Positions 26,357-36,055 of a DNA stretch of 64,000 nt are shown here, one piece after another (the first letter of the stretch is position 1; each line of letters starts with the position of its first letter). A model generated the notes under the pieces. That model worked only from the letters and a program-made list of their open reading frames with translations. It searched no databases and was not told the DNA's origin. Where the stretch lies: the NCBI GenBank assembly GCA_913058395.1, contig CAJXQI010000005.1, positions 124,001 through 188,000 of the forward strand, in the 5' to 3' direction. Made by a program: the position numbers and the translations under genes. This DNA is from an uncultured Colwellia sp. (GTDB taxonomy: Bacteria > Pseudomonadota > Gammaproteobacteria > Enterobacterales > Alteromonadaceae).

Positions 26357-27409
26357 TTAACCAGGAAATATACGGTTATTTTGCCAAACTTTACTGATGA
26401 TAGCGTCAAAAGATAATGATGCCGCTTTTGAAAACTTTTCCGCTAAACCTTTTTTAGTGGCATATTTAATTTGTACAAGTTTGTGAGTCTTACAACGTGC
26501 TTGCAGGTAATCATCACTGGTTTGCAACTCATCAACTAAACCTAAATCTTTAGCTTGTGTGCCAAACCAATGCTCACCAGTCGCAACTTTAGCAATGTCT
26601 AATTCAGGTCGATGCTCACTCACAAAGTTTTTAAATAGCACATGAGTATCTTCTAGCTCTTCAACAAACTTCTCACGACCTTTGTCAGTATTCTCACCAA
26701 ACATGGTTACCGTACGTTTAAATTCACCGGCAGTAAACTGTTCAAAATCAACATCATTCTTTTTAAGTAACCGGTTAAAGTTTGGCACCTGGGCAATAAC
26801 ACCAATAGAGCCAATAATAGCAAATGGCGCTGAAACAATTTTATTTGCTACACAAGCCATCATATAACCTCCACTTGCCGCTACTTTATCAACAGAAGCC
26901 GTTAATGGGATATTATGTTGGCGAATACGATCAAGTTGTGATGATGCTAAGCCATAGCCGTGTACCATGCCGCCGCCACTTTCCAAACGAACAAACACCT
27001 CATCTGTTGGTTTAGCAACGGTTAAAATCGCACTAATTTCTTCGCGTAATGAACTCACTTCTTTTGCGTCAATACTGCCATTAAAATCAATAACGAATAA
27101 TTTTGATTCCACTTCTTTTGTTTCACCGGAATCTTCTTTAGCGGCTTTTTTATCTGCTTTAGCTTGCTCTTTTGCTGCTTTTTTATCTTGTTTTTCTTTA
27201 TCTTTTAATTCTTCTTTTGACAATAAAAAATGAACAATGTCTTCTTCAACTTCTTTATATTGTTCTGATAAATCAGTTATCTCTAGCTCGCCAGCTTTAC
27301 CGCCTTGTTTCATCGCTGAAGAAGCAATAACAACAATAATAGCGCCAACCGCAACAACAAAAGTAATCGCTTTAGCTAAAAATAATCCGTACTCGTACAA
27401 AAATTCCAA
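26357..27409 (-). CDS. sohB: Inner-membrane serine protease SohB (S49 family)
   Basis: A 350-residue S49 (SppA-like) protease. An N-terminal membrane helix (about 10-32) is followed by a highly charged Lys/Glu/Ala linker (about 65-98), then the protease domain. The nucleophile is S179 in A-A-S-G-G-Y and the general base K231 in G-E-F-K-R-T; both agree with SohB/SppA chemistry, a Ser-Lys dyad. G-S-I-G-V-I-A-Q precedes the Lys. The length matches E. coli SohB (349 aa). The active site should face the periplasm. Confidence 0.95.
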   Translation of the reverse strand: MEFLYEYGLFLAKAITFVVAVGAIIVVIASSAMKQGGKAGELEITDLSEQYKEVEEDIVHFLLSKEELKDKEKQDKKAAKEQAKADKKAAKEDSGETKEVESKLFVIDFNGSIDAKEVSSLREEISAILTVAKPTDEVFVRLESGGGMVHGYGLASSQLDRIRQHNIPLTASVDKVAASGGYMMACVANKIVSAPFAIIGSIGVIAQVPNFNRLLKKNDVDFEQFTAGEFKRTVTMFGENTDKGREKFVEELEDTHVLFKNFVSEHRPELDIAKVATGEHWFGTQAKDLGLVDELQTSDDYLQARCKTHKLVQIKYATKKGLAEKFSKAASLSFDAIISKVWQNNRIFPG

Positions 27410-27560
27410 TGGTTTTCTCCTAAGACAACATTCAGCCGCATTTTATGCCGCTATTATTCATTATTTATCAACATTATGAATCTGATATGGGGGACATAGT
27501 TAGTAATTAAAAGGGCTAATATTTAATATTATTTAGCTAGTTACTTTTTATCAAATAAAA

Positions 27561-27584
27561 AAAAACCCTCAAAAGAGGGTTTTT
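27561..27584 (-). terminator. Intrinsic terminator of the lipase gene
   Basis: AAAAACCCTC pairs with GAGGGTTTTT around AAAA. A long A-run on the plus strand before the stem gives a T-run on the minus strand, the direction of the lipase gene. Confidence 0.85.
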
Positions 27585-27605
27585 ATAAACAATAACGCTA
27601 ATCGA

Positions 27606-30083
27606 CTATTGTTTAACTACTTCTGGGTCAGTTATTTTTATCAACTGCCCCATCGAAGCAAAGAAAGTCGCTACTTGTGTTTGCATTTCTTGTGTTGCTC
27701 GGGCACTTAACTCAGGGTCTGGAGACGCTGCATTAGGACGAGGGTCAAGAATTGAACTATGATGACCATTAACAAATCTAACAACACCAGAGCCATTAGT
27801 ATCTTCACTTACACCTTCTAAGCCTAACAGCGTTATCGCCGGCTCAGTGCCACCCATAGGGGTAAATGGTGCTCTGTTTGTTACTGTTTGGTCAGAAAGG
27901 TTGTCAACTCCGTTGCCTACAACTTCAATTAAATGCGTTGGCGTATTCGTTGCTGCAAGTGCTTGAACATAAGCAATTGGGTCACCTGAATCAGTGACGG
28001 TTTGCGCCGCAAAAGTAAATTGTGCGAAACCAGCATTTAATGTTGCACGTTGCTCATCATTAATCGCATCATAAAATGTAGCATAAAGTCCTTCCAACTC
28101 TTCTTGAGTAGCTGTCGAGCGTCCATCATCATCCAATGGGTATATTGAATCTACTAAAGCTTTAAACTCGGCACTTAACGTATAAGTTAAATTTGATTTT
28201 GCTAAAGCTTCAAATGCTGGCGAATCTAAACCAAAGTTTGCTAGCATCAATCCAGGCATCGCTAAAGATGTGCTGGCAATTTTGAATAAACCATCAATCT
28301 TTTTAGTATCATCATTCTGAGGCATGATTTCAGTATTTGCCAAGCCCACAGTATTCATACCGTAAATGCCGCCTAAAGAATGGCCTAAAAGATGAACTTT
28401 AGAGCTATCAACTTTAATTGGACTGCCATCATTATCAACACCACCTAAAAAGTTAATACCTAAACGTAAACCAAGCAAGTCAGCGGTACTTTGACGAGTG
28501 TTATCTCGCATAGTAAGCATGTTGGCTAAATTTACGTAATGTAAAGTAGATACGGTACTGGTATTGATATCATCAACTCCATCACCATCTAGATCAAAAC
28601 CTCGGCTACCGTGTAATGGCTGATCGATAGCAATCGTTGCAATACCATACAAAGAAAGTAAACCAGTAATTGGTAACATTTGCTCTTTTGTTGAAGTAAT
28701 ACCATGCACTAGCATAGCTACTGGCCAGCCGTCTGCAGGTTCTTCAAGCGCAGGTAAACTATTACCTTCACTATCTTTCATACTTGCACGCACTGCATTT
28801 GCTACGGCTAAATCAGGCGTAGTCATTTGCACATCAATTGGTAACATTGCTGTTGTCGCTGGGATAGGGTTGAACTTAGTTAAGTTACGTTCCATGTCAA
28901 GTGCATTTATATTTGCATCACTTGAGCCACTGAGATCACGTAAGCCAAAATTCATACAAAAACCATCATTGGCATCTATTGGGTTAGCAGGAATTAGTGC
29001 TAATAGTTCTGCCGGTAAATTAGCAAGTGTTGCACCTGAGTCACAACGTGCGCGCCACCAATCTGTCACTGGTGCAAAAGCATTGTCTTGTGATGGAATA
29101 CCCGAGTAAGAAGGTAAAGTTATTGAGCCTCGGAAATAATTAGCTGAAGAGTATAAAGGCACTAAACTAGGTGGAATTAAACCGTCTAATACATTTGCTA
29201 CTGACATGCCCGTATCAGCAATACCAATAGCCGGAATTCCCTGTTGAGCATTAGCGACCATTTGCGGTACACCAGCAGCCATCAATGCTTTAACCGTACT
29301 CAACACACGCGTTGTAGATTGTGTAGTCATTGCCGCGGTATAAATAATGGTTTCACTATCAACACCACCAGCAACAACGGCAGCTTCATAACTATTAATA
29401 GCACCCTGTAGTGCTAATTGTGAGGCATTACCTAATGGTAAGGTATTAATATCCTGTCGTGCCAATTCATAAGTTGTTGAACCTGCAACTGCCTTACCGT
29501 TATTATCGCTAAGGTTGTTGGTCATTACCATCAAGTATGTGGTTTCGGCTTTTAGCGGCTTCATTGGAATAACGCTGATGTTATTGCCAGATGCTTGTGT
29601 AACAAAGTCTACACCAAAAGTTAGTTCACCAACCACTTTACATGCAAGTCCTCGGGTAACAGCTGTACAGTCGCTATCATTAGCATCGCCGCCCATTACT
29701 GCTTCAAATATACGAACAGCTGCTGGATTTGCAACACTATCGGCATTTAAAGAGGTACCGGTAGGGAAATCAATTGCAAGAGAGAAAGGCTGAGAAATAG
29801 ACCAGCCATCTAATGCACTAATTGCAACAAATGGGTCTGAGCCATCAGTAGGGTCAGCAACAGGTATTTCTAAAGTACCATCAGCAGTACCTAAAAAAAT
29901 CAAATCATTTGGAATTGAAAGTCCGGCAGCGCCAGCACTTGGATCAAACTTAACACGAGCTGTTGGTGTAACGGCTGTTCCATTATCAACCACTTCTTTT
30001 TCAACGTCTTTGATGGTTTCGTCATCACAAGCACTTAAACCTAATGTGCTGGCAATTGCGAGACTGAGTACTAACTTTTTCAT
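27606..30083 (-). CDS. VolA/Pla-1-type surface lipase (lipoprotein)
   Basis: An 825-residue lipoprotein with lipobox L-S-A-C19. The long N-terminal part (about 40-330) holds Ig-like/adhesive beta segments. The C-terminal half is an alpha/beta hydrolase with M-L-V-H-G-I-T and the nucleophile elbow G-H-S569-L-G-G. It resembles the VolA/Pla-1/cef extracellular lipase family; Vibrio VolA is a surface lysophospholipase that frees fatty acids for uptake. A FadR-like operator lies about 110 bases upstream, and fadD is close by, which fits a role in scavenging exogenous lipid. Substrate preference is inferred from the family. Confidence 0.87.
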   Translation of the reverse strand: MKKLVLSLAIASTLGLSACDDETIKDVEKEVVDNGTAVTPTARVKFDPSAGAAGLSIPNDLIFLGTADGTLEIPVADPTDGSDPFVAISALDGWSISQPFSLAIDFPTGTSLNADSVANPAAVRIFEAVMGGDANDSDCTAVTRGLACKVVGELTFGVDFVTQASGNNISVIPMKPLKAETTYLMVMTNNLSDNNGKAVAGSTTYELARQDINTLPLGNASQLALQGAINSYEAAVVAGGVDSETIIYTAAMTTQSTTRVLSTVKALMAAGVPQMVANAQQGIPAIGIADTGMSVANVLDGLIPPSLVPLYSSANYFRGSITLPSYSGIPSQDNAFAPVTDWWRARCDSGATLANLPAELLALIPANPIDANDGFCMNFGLRDLSGSSDANINALDMERNLTKFNPIPATTAMLPIDVQMTTPDLAVANAVRASMKDSEGNSLPALEEPADGWPVAMLVHGITSTKEQMLPITGLLSLYGIATIAIDQPLHGSRGFDLDGDGVDDINTSTVSTLHYVNLANMLTMRDNTRQSTADLLGLRLGINFLGGVDNDGSPIKVDSSKVHLLGHSLGGIYGMNTVGLANTEIMPQNDDTKKIDGLFKIASTSLAMPGLMLANFGLDSPAFEALAKSNLTYTLSAEFKALVDSIYPLDDDGRSTATQEELEGLYATFYDAINDEQRATLNAGFAQFTFAAQTVTDSGDPIAYVQALAATNTPTHLIEVVGNGVDNLSDQTVTNRAPFTPMGGTEPAITLLGLEGVSEDTNGSGVVRFVNGHHSSILDPRPNAASPDPELSARATQEMQTQVATFFASMGQLIKITDPEVVKQ

Positions 30084-30194
30084 TTTATCTCCCCACGACT
30101 TATCTTTTATTTTTATAAACTTAACTATGCTTAATAATATGTTTTTATTGTTCTATAGTTTTACTGGTTTTTATAGCTGTTTTAGCATCATTTC

Positions 30195-30211
30195 AACTTG
30201 TTAGACCAGTT
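30195..30211. promoter_or_regulatory. FadR-like operator upstream of the lipase gene
   Basis: AACTTGTTAGACCAGTT matches the FadR consensus AACTGGTCNGACCAGTT at 14 of 16 defined positions. It lies between the divergent lipase and yciK genes and could control either. The consensus is recalled, not searched. Confidence 0.5.
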
Positions 30212-30362
30212 AAAGTTAACTCAAGAACAGATCAAGTGCTAGTGATTTTTTGATTTATTGGCAGTTTTTGTTAATGAATTGTCGTTTAGTGTCGAAAACA
30301 CTCGTCAGCATAGTGCTGAAAGTAGTAGAATTATCGGCAAACTTTATCAGCAATTTATTCAC

Positions 30363-31100
30363 ATGTTTGACTATTCAATTACCCCTGAAATTTTAGCGAA
30401 TAAGACCATACTTATCACCGGAGCAGGTGCTGGTATTGGTCGACAAGCAGCACTAACTTATGCCGAATTAGGTGCAACCGTTATACTCTTAGGAAAAACC
30501 GTTGCAAAGCTTGAAGCGGTTTACGATGAAATACTAGGTAATGGCCATCCAGAGCCTGCCATTGTCCCTCTTGATTTAAAAGGTGCAACCAAACAGAACT
30601 ACATTGACTTAACCTCAACAATAGTCAGCCAATTTGGTAAGCTAGATGGCGCATTACTGAATGCTTCTATGTTAGGAGAGTTAACGCCTTTTACTCAAGT
30701 TAGTGAGCAAATTTGGCATGACGTGATGAACGTCAACGTTAACGCACAGTTTTTACTGGCTCAAGCATTAATACCAAGCCTATTAAAAGCGGAAAGCGCC
30801 TCATTAGTATTTACATCTTCAGGTGTAGGTAATAAAGGTAAGGCATATTGGGGAGCTTACAGTGTTTCTAAGTTTGCCACAGAAGGTATGATGCAGGTTA
30901 TCGCTGATGAATATGAAAATTCTTCATTAAGAGTGAACGCAATTAACCCAGGCGCAACCAGTACAAATATGCGTGCAAGTGCTTATCCAGCAGAAAACAA
31001 AGACAGCATAGCCGCACCTGAAGATATTATGCCACTTTATGTTTATTTAATGTCTGATGACAGCAAAGCCGTTAATGCTCAACGTTTAAATGCCCAATAG
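30363..31100 (+). CDS. yciK: YciK-family short-chain dehydrogenase/reductase
   Basis: A 245-residue SDR. I start at the ATG giving M-F-D-Y-S-I-T, which aligns with E. coli YciK; an upstream TTG would add 35 residues with no homology. Motifs: the cofactor-binding T-G-A-G-A-G-I-G, the N-A-S-M-L-G segment (NAG equivalent), catalytic Ser in T-S-S-G-V-G, and Y-S-V-S-K. The tail is shorter than in E. coli. The substrate is unknown. No clear Shine-Dalgarno is seen, so the start is moderately sure. Confidence 0.88.
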   Translation: MFDYSITPEILANKTILITGAGAGIGRQAALTYAELGATVILLGKTVAKLEAVYDEILGNGHPEPAIVPLDLKGATKQNYIDLTSTIVSQFGKLDGALLNASMLGELTPFTQVSEQIWHDVMNVNVNAQFLLAQALIPSLLKAESASLVFTSSGVGNKGKAYWGAYSVSKFATEGMMQVIADEYENSSLRVNAINPGATSTNMRASAYPAENKDSIAAPEDIMPLYVYLMSDDSKAVNAQRLNAQ

Positions 31101-31170
31101 CATTATTAACCGTTAGGAACGTTCACTTTAAAGTCCATTCATTACGGGTTTGACAATAAATTTAAGCCAT

Positions 31171-31203
31171 AAAAAAAGGCCAACTTCAGTTGGCCTTTTT
31201 TGA
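31171..31203. terminator. Bidirectional terminator between yciK and fadD
   Basis: A long stem, AAAAAGGCCAACT/AGTTGGCCTTTTT, with T-runs on both strands separates two converging genes. Confidence 0.88.
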
Positions 31204-31224
31204 TTCGAGCATTGACTTCTATGA

Positions 31225-32880
31225 CTAACGAAGTTCTCGACGCAATATTTTGCCCACATTAGTCTTTGGAAGGTCATCACGAAACTCAACAATTTTTGGC
31301 ACTTTATAGTTTGTTAAGTTTTCACGACAATGGGCAATCAAATCTTTTTCAGTTAAGTTAGGATCTTTACGCACAACAAATATTTTCACTACTTCACCAC
31401 AAACTTCATGTGGAATGCCAATAGCAGCAGCTTCTAATACACCTTCATTACTGGCAACAACTTCTTCAATTTCATTTGGAAACACATTAAAGCCAGAAAC
31501 GATAATCATATCTTTTTTGCGATCAACTATTTTGAAGAAACCATTTTCGTCCATACATGCAACATCACCCGTTGCTAGCCAACCGTCTTTTAAAATTTCA
31601 TCTGTTGCTTCTTGACGGTTATAATAGCCCTTCATCACTTGAGGGCCTTTAACCAGCATTTCACCAGCTTCATCAATACCCGCTATACTGCCATCTTCTT
31701 TAACAATACGAATATCAGTAGATGATGCAGGTAATCCAATGCTACCGCTGTAATGAGTTTGGTTATATGGACAAAGCGTAACTAACGGTGCACATTCGGT
31801 TAAACCATAACCTTCAAGTAGACGTGTTTTAGTGACACTTTCCCATTTTTCAGCAACAGGACGTTGCACTGCCATACCACCACCAAGTGATAGCTTTAAA
31901 TTAGCAAAACTAAGCTCACTAAAACCAGGTGTATTCAATAAACCATTAAATAACGTATTTACACCGGTAATTGCCGTAAATGGATACTTCGATAATTCTT
32001 TAACAAAACCTGGCATATCACGTGGGTTTGTTATTAGTAAATTTGTACCACCTAAAGTAATGAACGTTAGACAGTTAGCGGTTAAGGCGAAGATATGATA
32101 AAGCGGTAAAGCGGTAACAACTAGCTCCTTGCCCTCTTCTAATTGTGGCTTAATCGCTGCCTTGGCTTGCTCTAGGTTCGCAACCATATTGCGATGCGTT
32201 AACATCGCGCCTTTTGAAACACCCGTAGTACCGCCGGTATATTGTAAAAAGGCTAAATCTTCACCAATAAGCTCTACTGGTGTAAATGTCGACTTATAAC
32301 CTTTAGCTAATGCTTTATTAAAATGCACCGTATTAGCAATATTAAACGCTGGCACCATCTTTTTAACATATTTAACAACGCCATTAACAACAGCGCCTTT
32401 AACAGTACCTAAGCGATCACCAAGCGACGTTAAAATAACTTTTTCAACTGGTGTTTTATCTAACACCTTTTCCAAAATACTGGCAAAATTTTGAATAATC
32501 AAAATAGCTTTAGTATTGGAGTCTTTTAATTGGTGTTCTAATTCGCGGGCAGTATAAAGAGGGTTAACATTAACCACGGTTAAACCTGCGATTAAAGCGC
32601 CAAATAATGCGATAGGATATTGCAAACAATTCGGTACCATAATGGCGAATTTATCGCCTTTGACTAAGCCTAAATCATTTTGTAAATATGCAGCAAAGGC
32701 AGTGGCTTGTTCAGCAAGTTCACGATAACTAATTTCTGCGCCCATATTGATAAACGCACTACGTTCAGCATATACCTCGGTATATTTATGGAACATATCT
32801 ACGATTGAAGCATATTTATCAGGGTCGATTTCATATGGAACGCCAGGAGGATAACTCTTCTCAAGCCAAATTTTTTCCAC
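31225..32880 (-). CDS. fadD: Long-chain-fatty-acid-CoA ligase FadD
   Basis: A 551-residue acyl-activating enzyme that forms acyl-CoA from fatty acid, ATP and CoA at the inner face of the membrane. Signature [12 protein letters not shown], then [14 protein letters not shown] and the fatty-acyl motif W-L-A-T-G-D, ending with the catalytic Lys in G-K-I-L-R-R-E-L-R. It lies in the E. coli-like fadD-tsaB-yoaA neighbourhood. The 5' region carries FadR-like and PsrA-like palindromes. Confidence 0.95.
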   Translation of the reverse strand: MEKIWLEKSYPPGVPYEIDPDKYASIVDMFHKYTEVYAERSAFINMGAEISYRELAEQATAFAAYLQNDLGLVKGDKFAIMVPNCLQYPIALFGALIAGLTVVNVNPLYTARELEHQLKDSNTKAILIIQNFASILEKVLDKTPVEKVILTSLGDRLGTVKGAVVNGVVKYVKKMVPAFNIANTVHFNKALAKGYKSTFTPVELIGEDLAFLQYTGGTTGVSKGAMLTHRNMVANLEQAKAAIKPQLEEGKELVVTALPLYHIFALTANCLTFITLGGTNLLITNPRDMPGFVKELSKYPFTAITGVNTLFNGLLNTPGFSELSFANLKLSLGGGMAVQRPVAEKWESVTKTRLLEGYGLTECAPLVTLCPYNQTHYSGSIGLPASSTDIRIVKEDGSIAGIDEAGEMLVKGPQVMKGYYNRQEATDEILKDGWLATGDVACMDENGFFKIVDRKKDMIIVSGFNVFPNEIEEVVASNEGVLEAAAIGIPHEVCGEVVKIFVVRKDPNLTEKDLIAHCRENLTNYKVPKIVEFRDDLPKTNVGKILRRELR

Positions 32881-32940
32881 AGTGCCTTTCCTCTTTTATT
32901 TCTTATTCTTAATTTTAGTGATACGTTTTATCAAATTTTC

Positions 32941-32955
32941 ACTGGTCGATCCAGT
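32941..32955. promoter_or_regulatory. FadR-like operator of fadD
   Basis: ACTGGTCGATCCAGT is an imperfect inverted repeat agreeing with the core CTGGTC-N-GACCAG of FadR sites at all but two positions. It is about 60 bases upstream of the fadD start. Confidence 0.55.
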
Positions 32956-32980
32956 AAATTTAAACACTTGTTTAAATTTA
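32955..32980. promoter_or_regulatory. 26-bp perfect palindrome, PsrA-like operator of fadD
   Basis: Arms TAAATTTAAACA and TGTTTAAATTTA flank a central CT; the symmetry is perfect over 26 bases. The inner AAACA-N2-TGTTT resembles sites of PsrA, a TetR-family repressor of fatty-acid degradation in Alteromonadales and Pseudomonas. It adjoins the FadR-like site directly. Confidence 0.55.
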
Positions 32981-33049
32981 ACCTCAAATGACTAAATTCA
33001 TTATAGTAGAATTGGCTAAAAAACTTGTTCAATAAACGCCCATATTTCG

Positions 33050-33907
33050 TTAATTAACAAATTGAGCAATTAACTTGGCCATTTTCTCAGGCTGTTCCAT
33101 ATGCACATGGTGACCACCGTTAAGTTCATGAACGGCTAACGAACTAAAAAGTGTACTAAACTCTTTTAGCCCTAGCGTCACCATCTCCATTCCTTTATTA
33201 CCATATAACAATTGCGTTGGAACGTTGACGTCAGTAATGATTTGTTTAGCTTGAGACATTGTAAGCCTATACGGCGATGTTGCCCGTAATCGACTATCTG
33301 AACTCCATTGAAAGCCCTTTTCAGTATCTTCGATACCTCTGCTAACAATTAGCTCTGCATGCTCTGTTCTCAAATCCGAAACTAAAGTTCTTGCTTCAAC
33401 CGCTGACGCAATGCTTGGATGGTAACGAATATTGCTATCACTGCGTGATAATCGACTCAACATGCCTTGGCGCAGCTGCGTGGTGGTTTTCTCACTACTT
33501 AGTGCTAATAAGCCAATCGAATCAATTAAGCTTAATGATTTTACCTGTTCCGGAAAAGCCGCAACAAATGCAGAAGCAATCATGCCGCCCATTGAATGAG
33601 CAACAATATTAACGTCTGACCATTGCTGTGACTTAAATAGCTTAACTAAGTCGTATATCCAATCAATAAAATGATAATGCGCATCTTCACTGCGATGACT
33701 TGATAAGCCATGGCCTGGCCAATCAATCGCAATAACATGATAGTCAGCTAAATATGGCAGCAGTGGTTGAAAGCTCGCCGCGTTATCCAACCAGCCATGT
33801 AAACATAGCAATAGCGGTGCTTGATCATTGCCATTAGTTAATGCTGCAATTTTTTTTGAGCCTGAACTAAATGTTATTTCTTTTATACCGTTAGGCAACA
33901 TACTCAA
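33050..33907 (-). CDS. Alpha/beta-fold hydrolase
   Basis: A 285-residue hydrolase of the large esterase/dehalogenase superfamily. Strand-3 motif L-C-L-H-G-W-L-D-N-A-A-S-F, nucleophile in A-H-S-M-G-G, and C-terminal His in L-N-G-G-H-H-V-H-M-E, a strong match to the MEST/YbfF-like group. The Asp acid is less clear. It is 140 bases upstream of fadD on the same strand, but the fadD operators lie between them, so fadD has its own promoter. Substrate unknown. Confidence 0.85.
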   Translation of the reverse strand: MSMLPNGIKEITFSSGSKKIAALTNGNDQAPLLLCLHGWLDNAASFQPLLPYLADYHVIAIDWPGHGLSSHRSEDAHYHFIDWIYDLVKLFKSQQWSDVNIVAHSMGGMIASAFVAAFPEQVKSLSLIDSIGLLALSSEKTTTQLRQGMLSRLSRSDSNIRYHPSIASAVEARTLVSDLRTEHAELIVSRGIEDTEKGFQWSSDSRLRATSPYRLTMSQAKQIITDVNVPTQLLYGNKGMEMVTLGLKEFSTLFSSLAVHELNGGHHVHMEQPEKMAKLIAQFVN

Positions 33908-34005
33908 TCCAAATTATTTTATTTAAATCTATTGCTTGTAAACCAATAGCACGAAGAAACTATATCCACTACAGGTGAATTTATAGGTAATAAAAAATTT
34001 ATAAA

Positions 34006-34755
34006 TTAGCGCGCAAACTTGGTTTTGCTTAACCGATAAGTCATAAATAGCGCCGAAACAAACCAAAGTGTAACCCAAACAATTTCTGGTATTAAGGTGA
34101 TATTGGCTAATGCTGCACCATCACCTTTAGCTTGTCCATCAAGTAAATATAGCGGGCTCATCAAACTATTAATTAATACTAACAAGCCTGTAACTTGCAG
34201 CAATTTTTGTAAGGCTTTATGGGACGAAAATCTTAATTGCGCAGCAACTAACAGTACTAACACCAGTACAATAAACAAGGTCAGTAAGTCTCTTACCCAT
34301 AATAAAATACTGGTAGTGAGTAAACACAACAAAACAATTGAAAAAACTCTAGCAATATTACGATGCACCGACGCTAACGAAAAAAGTAAGCCCCCCCAAA
34401 TTATTGCACCACCGTACCCCATTAAGCTAATCAAAAATGATGAACCTCCACGGGTAGTACATAAACCTGCACCATTGGGGAATAACTGTATTCGAACAAT
34501 GCTACCGCCGGTAAATACTGCGGTTAAACCATGACTAATTTCATGAAAGTAACTTTCCAGCCACTTAAATGGGATAGAAATAATGGGAATTTGCAATACG
34601 ATAATGGCAAATATAAATAATAACCAAAATTGATATCTTTGGTTAAAACTCAACTTTTTAGAATCTGATGAGGAGGAGGTGTTCTTTGAAAAATCAGGCA
34701 AACAAGTCGACGCCAAATACTTGTTGAATATTGTCACGTTGAGCAATGGAATCAA
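34006..34755 (-). CDS. M50-type membrane metallopeptidase
   Basis: Up to 249 residues with five or six hydrophobic helices. The zinc motif F-H-E-I-S-H-G lies in an early helix, and M-S-P-L-Y-L-L-D-G near the C-terminus resembles the L-D-G motif that gives the third ligand in M50 (S2P-like) peptidases. The start is uncertain: no ATG exists, and TTG at 34755, GTG at 34737 and TTG at 34653 are all in frame, none with a Shine-Dalgarno. The first two overlap the upstream gene, suggesting translational coupling. The substrate is unknown. Confidence 0.75.
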   Translation of the reverse strand: MIPLLNVTIFNKYLASTCLPDFSKNTSSSSDSKKLSFNQRYQFWLLFIFAIIVLQIPIISIPFKWLESYFHEISHGLTAVFTGGSIVRIQLFPNGAGLCTTRGGSSFLISLMGYGGAIIWGGLLFSLASVHRNIARVFSIVLLCLLTTSILLWVRDLLTLFIVLVLVLLVAAQLRFSSHKALQKLLQVTGLLVLINSLMSPLYLLDGQAKGDGAALANITLIPEIVWVTLWFVSALFMTYRLSKTKFAR

Positions 34756-35074
34756 CAGACTGATACGCTGCTACAGCAGACTGATTTTGATTTGATGGCG
34801 CATCATAACCACCATTAAAGTCACTAGAGTTTTTATTTTGTTGTTGATGACTACCGTTGTTATAAGGCTGTAATTGTTCGCGTTCAATCAGGGCAATAGC
34901 TTGCTCATTTACATCGAAACGTTGTTGTGATTTTGCATCAGATTGAGATTTTTGCTCTTGATTTTCTTCGCGTGCAAGCGCTCTAGTACGTTGCTCTTGA
35001 GCTTGTACTGGAGAGGTATTACTAGGTGCGGCAACAGATGTAGCAGCTAAGTTAGTCGTATTGGTTACTTGCAT
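34694..35074 (-). CDS. Low-complexity Gln/Asn/Ala-rich hypothetical protein
   Basis: A 126-residue soluble protein rich in Gln, Asn, Ser and Ala, probably disordered up to about residue 95. The C-terminus is more ordered: A-V-A-A-Y-Q-S-V, R-D-N-I-Q-Q and the ending G-V-D-L-F-A. I do not recognise a named family, although similar small proteins occur in related genera, from memory. Its last 62 bases may overlap the M50 gene. Another small protein at 38.1 kb ends in a similar L-D-L-F-V. Confidence 0.65.
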   Translation of the reverse strand: MQVTNTTNLAATSVAAPSNTSPVQAQEQRTRALAREENQEQKSQSDAKSQQRFDVNEQAIALIEREQLQPYNNGSHQQQNKNSSDFNGGYDAPSNQNQSAVAAYQSVDSIAQRDNIQQVFGVDLFA

Positions 35075-35229
35075 AATGGTTAATCTAACAAATTTTGTTC
35101 AAGGTTAAAATATTTTTATCTTTAAAACTCATCTGAGCTTAGCGCTAATTTAAGATCGCTAATCGCCATTAAATGCTATTTAAATGGCTTGATGAAATTA
35201 TTAGTTTTCATCAAGCAAACAATTAACTT

Positions 35230-35919
35230 TTATTCACGACCTGGTAATTTTTTCCATGAAACAGTATCACGAACATACTTAGGCTGGGCATTTTCTGCAT
35301 CAACACTATGCTGAGAAAAGTCGATCTGCCCTATTGCCAACATTGCCTCTGCCGTAGGAAATAATATTTCAGGTGAATCAGGGTTTGATTTTAATGCGGC
35401 TAAATCTTTATACGCATCCCACCCCGTTCCGACACCGTAAGCAGGTATAGCCATGTCATTATAATATTGCGCTACCAATTCAGGCTTTAATACAGTTTCA
35501 GCTGTTTTAGCCTGCATAACACCTTGCTCATCTACTTCAAAATAGCAGGTATAAACTTCAGACATACGTGCATCAATTGCAGCGATAACTCTACTTTCGC
35601 CTTTTTCAATGTAAGCTTGTTGTGCCATCGCTTGTAACGTTGAAACACCTCTAGCACGTAGCTGCGCTGAGAAGGCTAAACCTTGTGTTACCCCGATACC
35701 AATACGCACACCGGTAAAACTGCCTGGTCCTTGACCAAAAATAATACCATCAAGCTCAGCTAACTTACAATTTGCTTGTTTTAAAACGCTATCAACCATA
35801 GGTAGTAAACGTAAACTATGAGACTGAGGACACAGTTCATATTCACTAAATTGTGACTCATTAAATGTTATTGCGACTGAACAAGCTTCAGTAGAGGCAT
35901 CGATGGACAAAAAATTCAC
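35230..35919 (-). CDS. tsaB: tRNA threonylcarbamoyladenosine biosynthesis protein TsaB
   Basis: A 229-residue ASKHA-fold protein, partner of TsaD in t6A37 synthesis. Motifs: S-I-D-A-S-T-E-A-C-S at the N-terminus, H-S-L-R-L-L-P-M, G-Q-G-P-G-S-F-T-G-V-R-I-G, and D-A-R-M-S-E-V-Y. TsaB lacks catalysis but is essential to the TsaBDE complex. It keeps the E. coli order next to yoaA. Confidence 0.95.
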   Translation of the reverse strand: MNFLSIDASTEACSVAITFNESQFSEYELCPQSHSLRLLPMVDSVLKQANCKLAELDGIIFGQGPGSFTGVRIGIGVTQGLAFSAQLRARGVSTLQAMAQQAYIEKGESRVIAAIDARMSEVYTCYFEVDEQGVMQAKTAETVLKPELVAQYYNDMAIPAYGVGTGWDAYKDLAALKSNPDSPEILFPTAEAMLAIGQIDFSQHSVDAENAQPKYVRDTVSWKKLPGRE

Positions 35920-36055
35920 GTCAAAAAAACCTTTTAAAATTTGTATTATTGCTTATCGGCAAGTTTATCATTATTTTTTGCCATGGTTGAGCAATCTTTG
36001 CGTTCAGACTAATTTATTACAACATTTAACTAAATACGGCGTTAACCGTAAAAAG

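Noticed and set aside
34097-34534. 145-codon plus-strand frame opposite the M50 gene
   Set aside because: The minus-strand gene has membrane helices and a zinc motif; the antisense product shows nothing recognisable.
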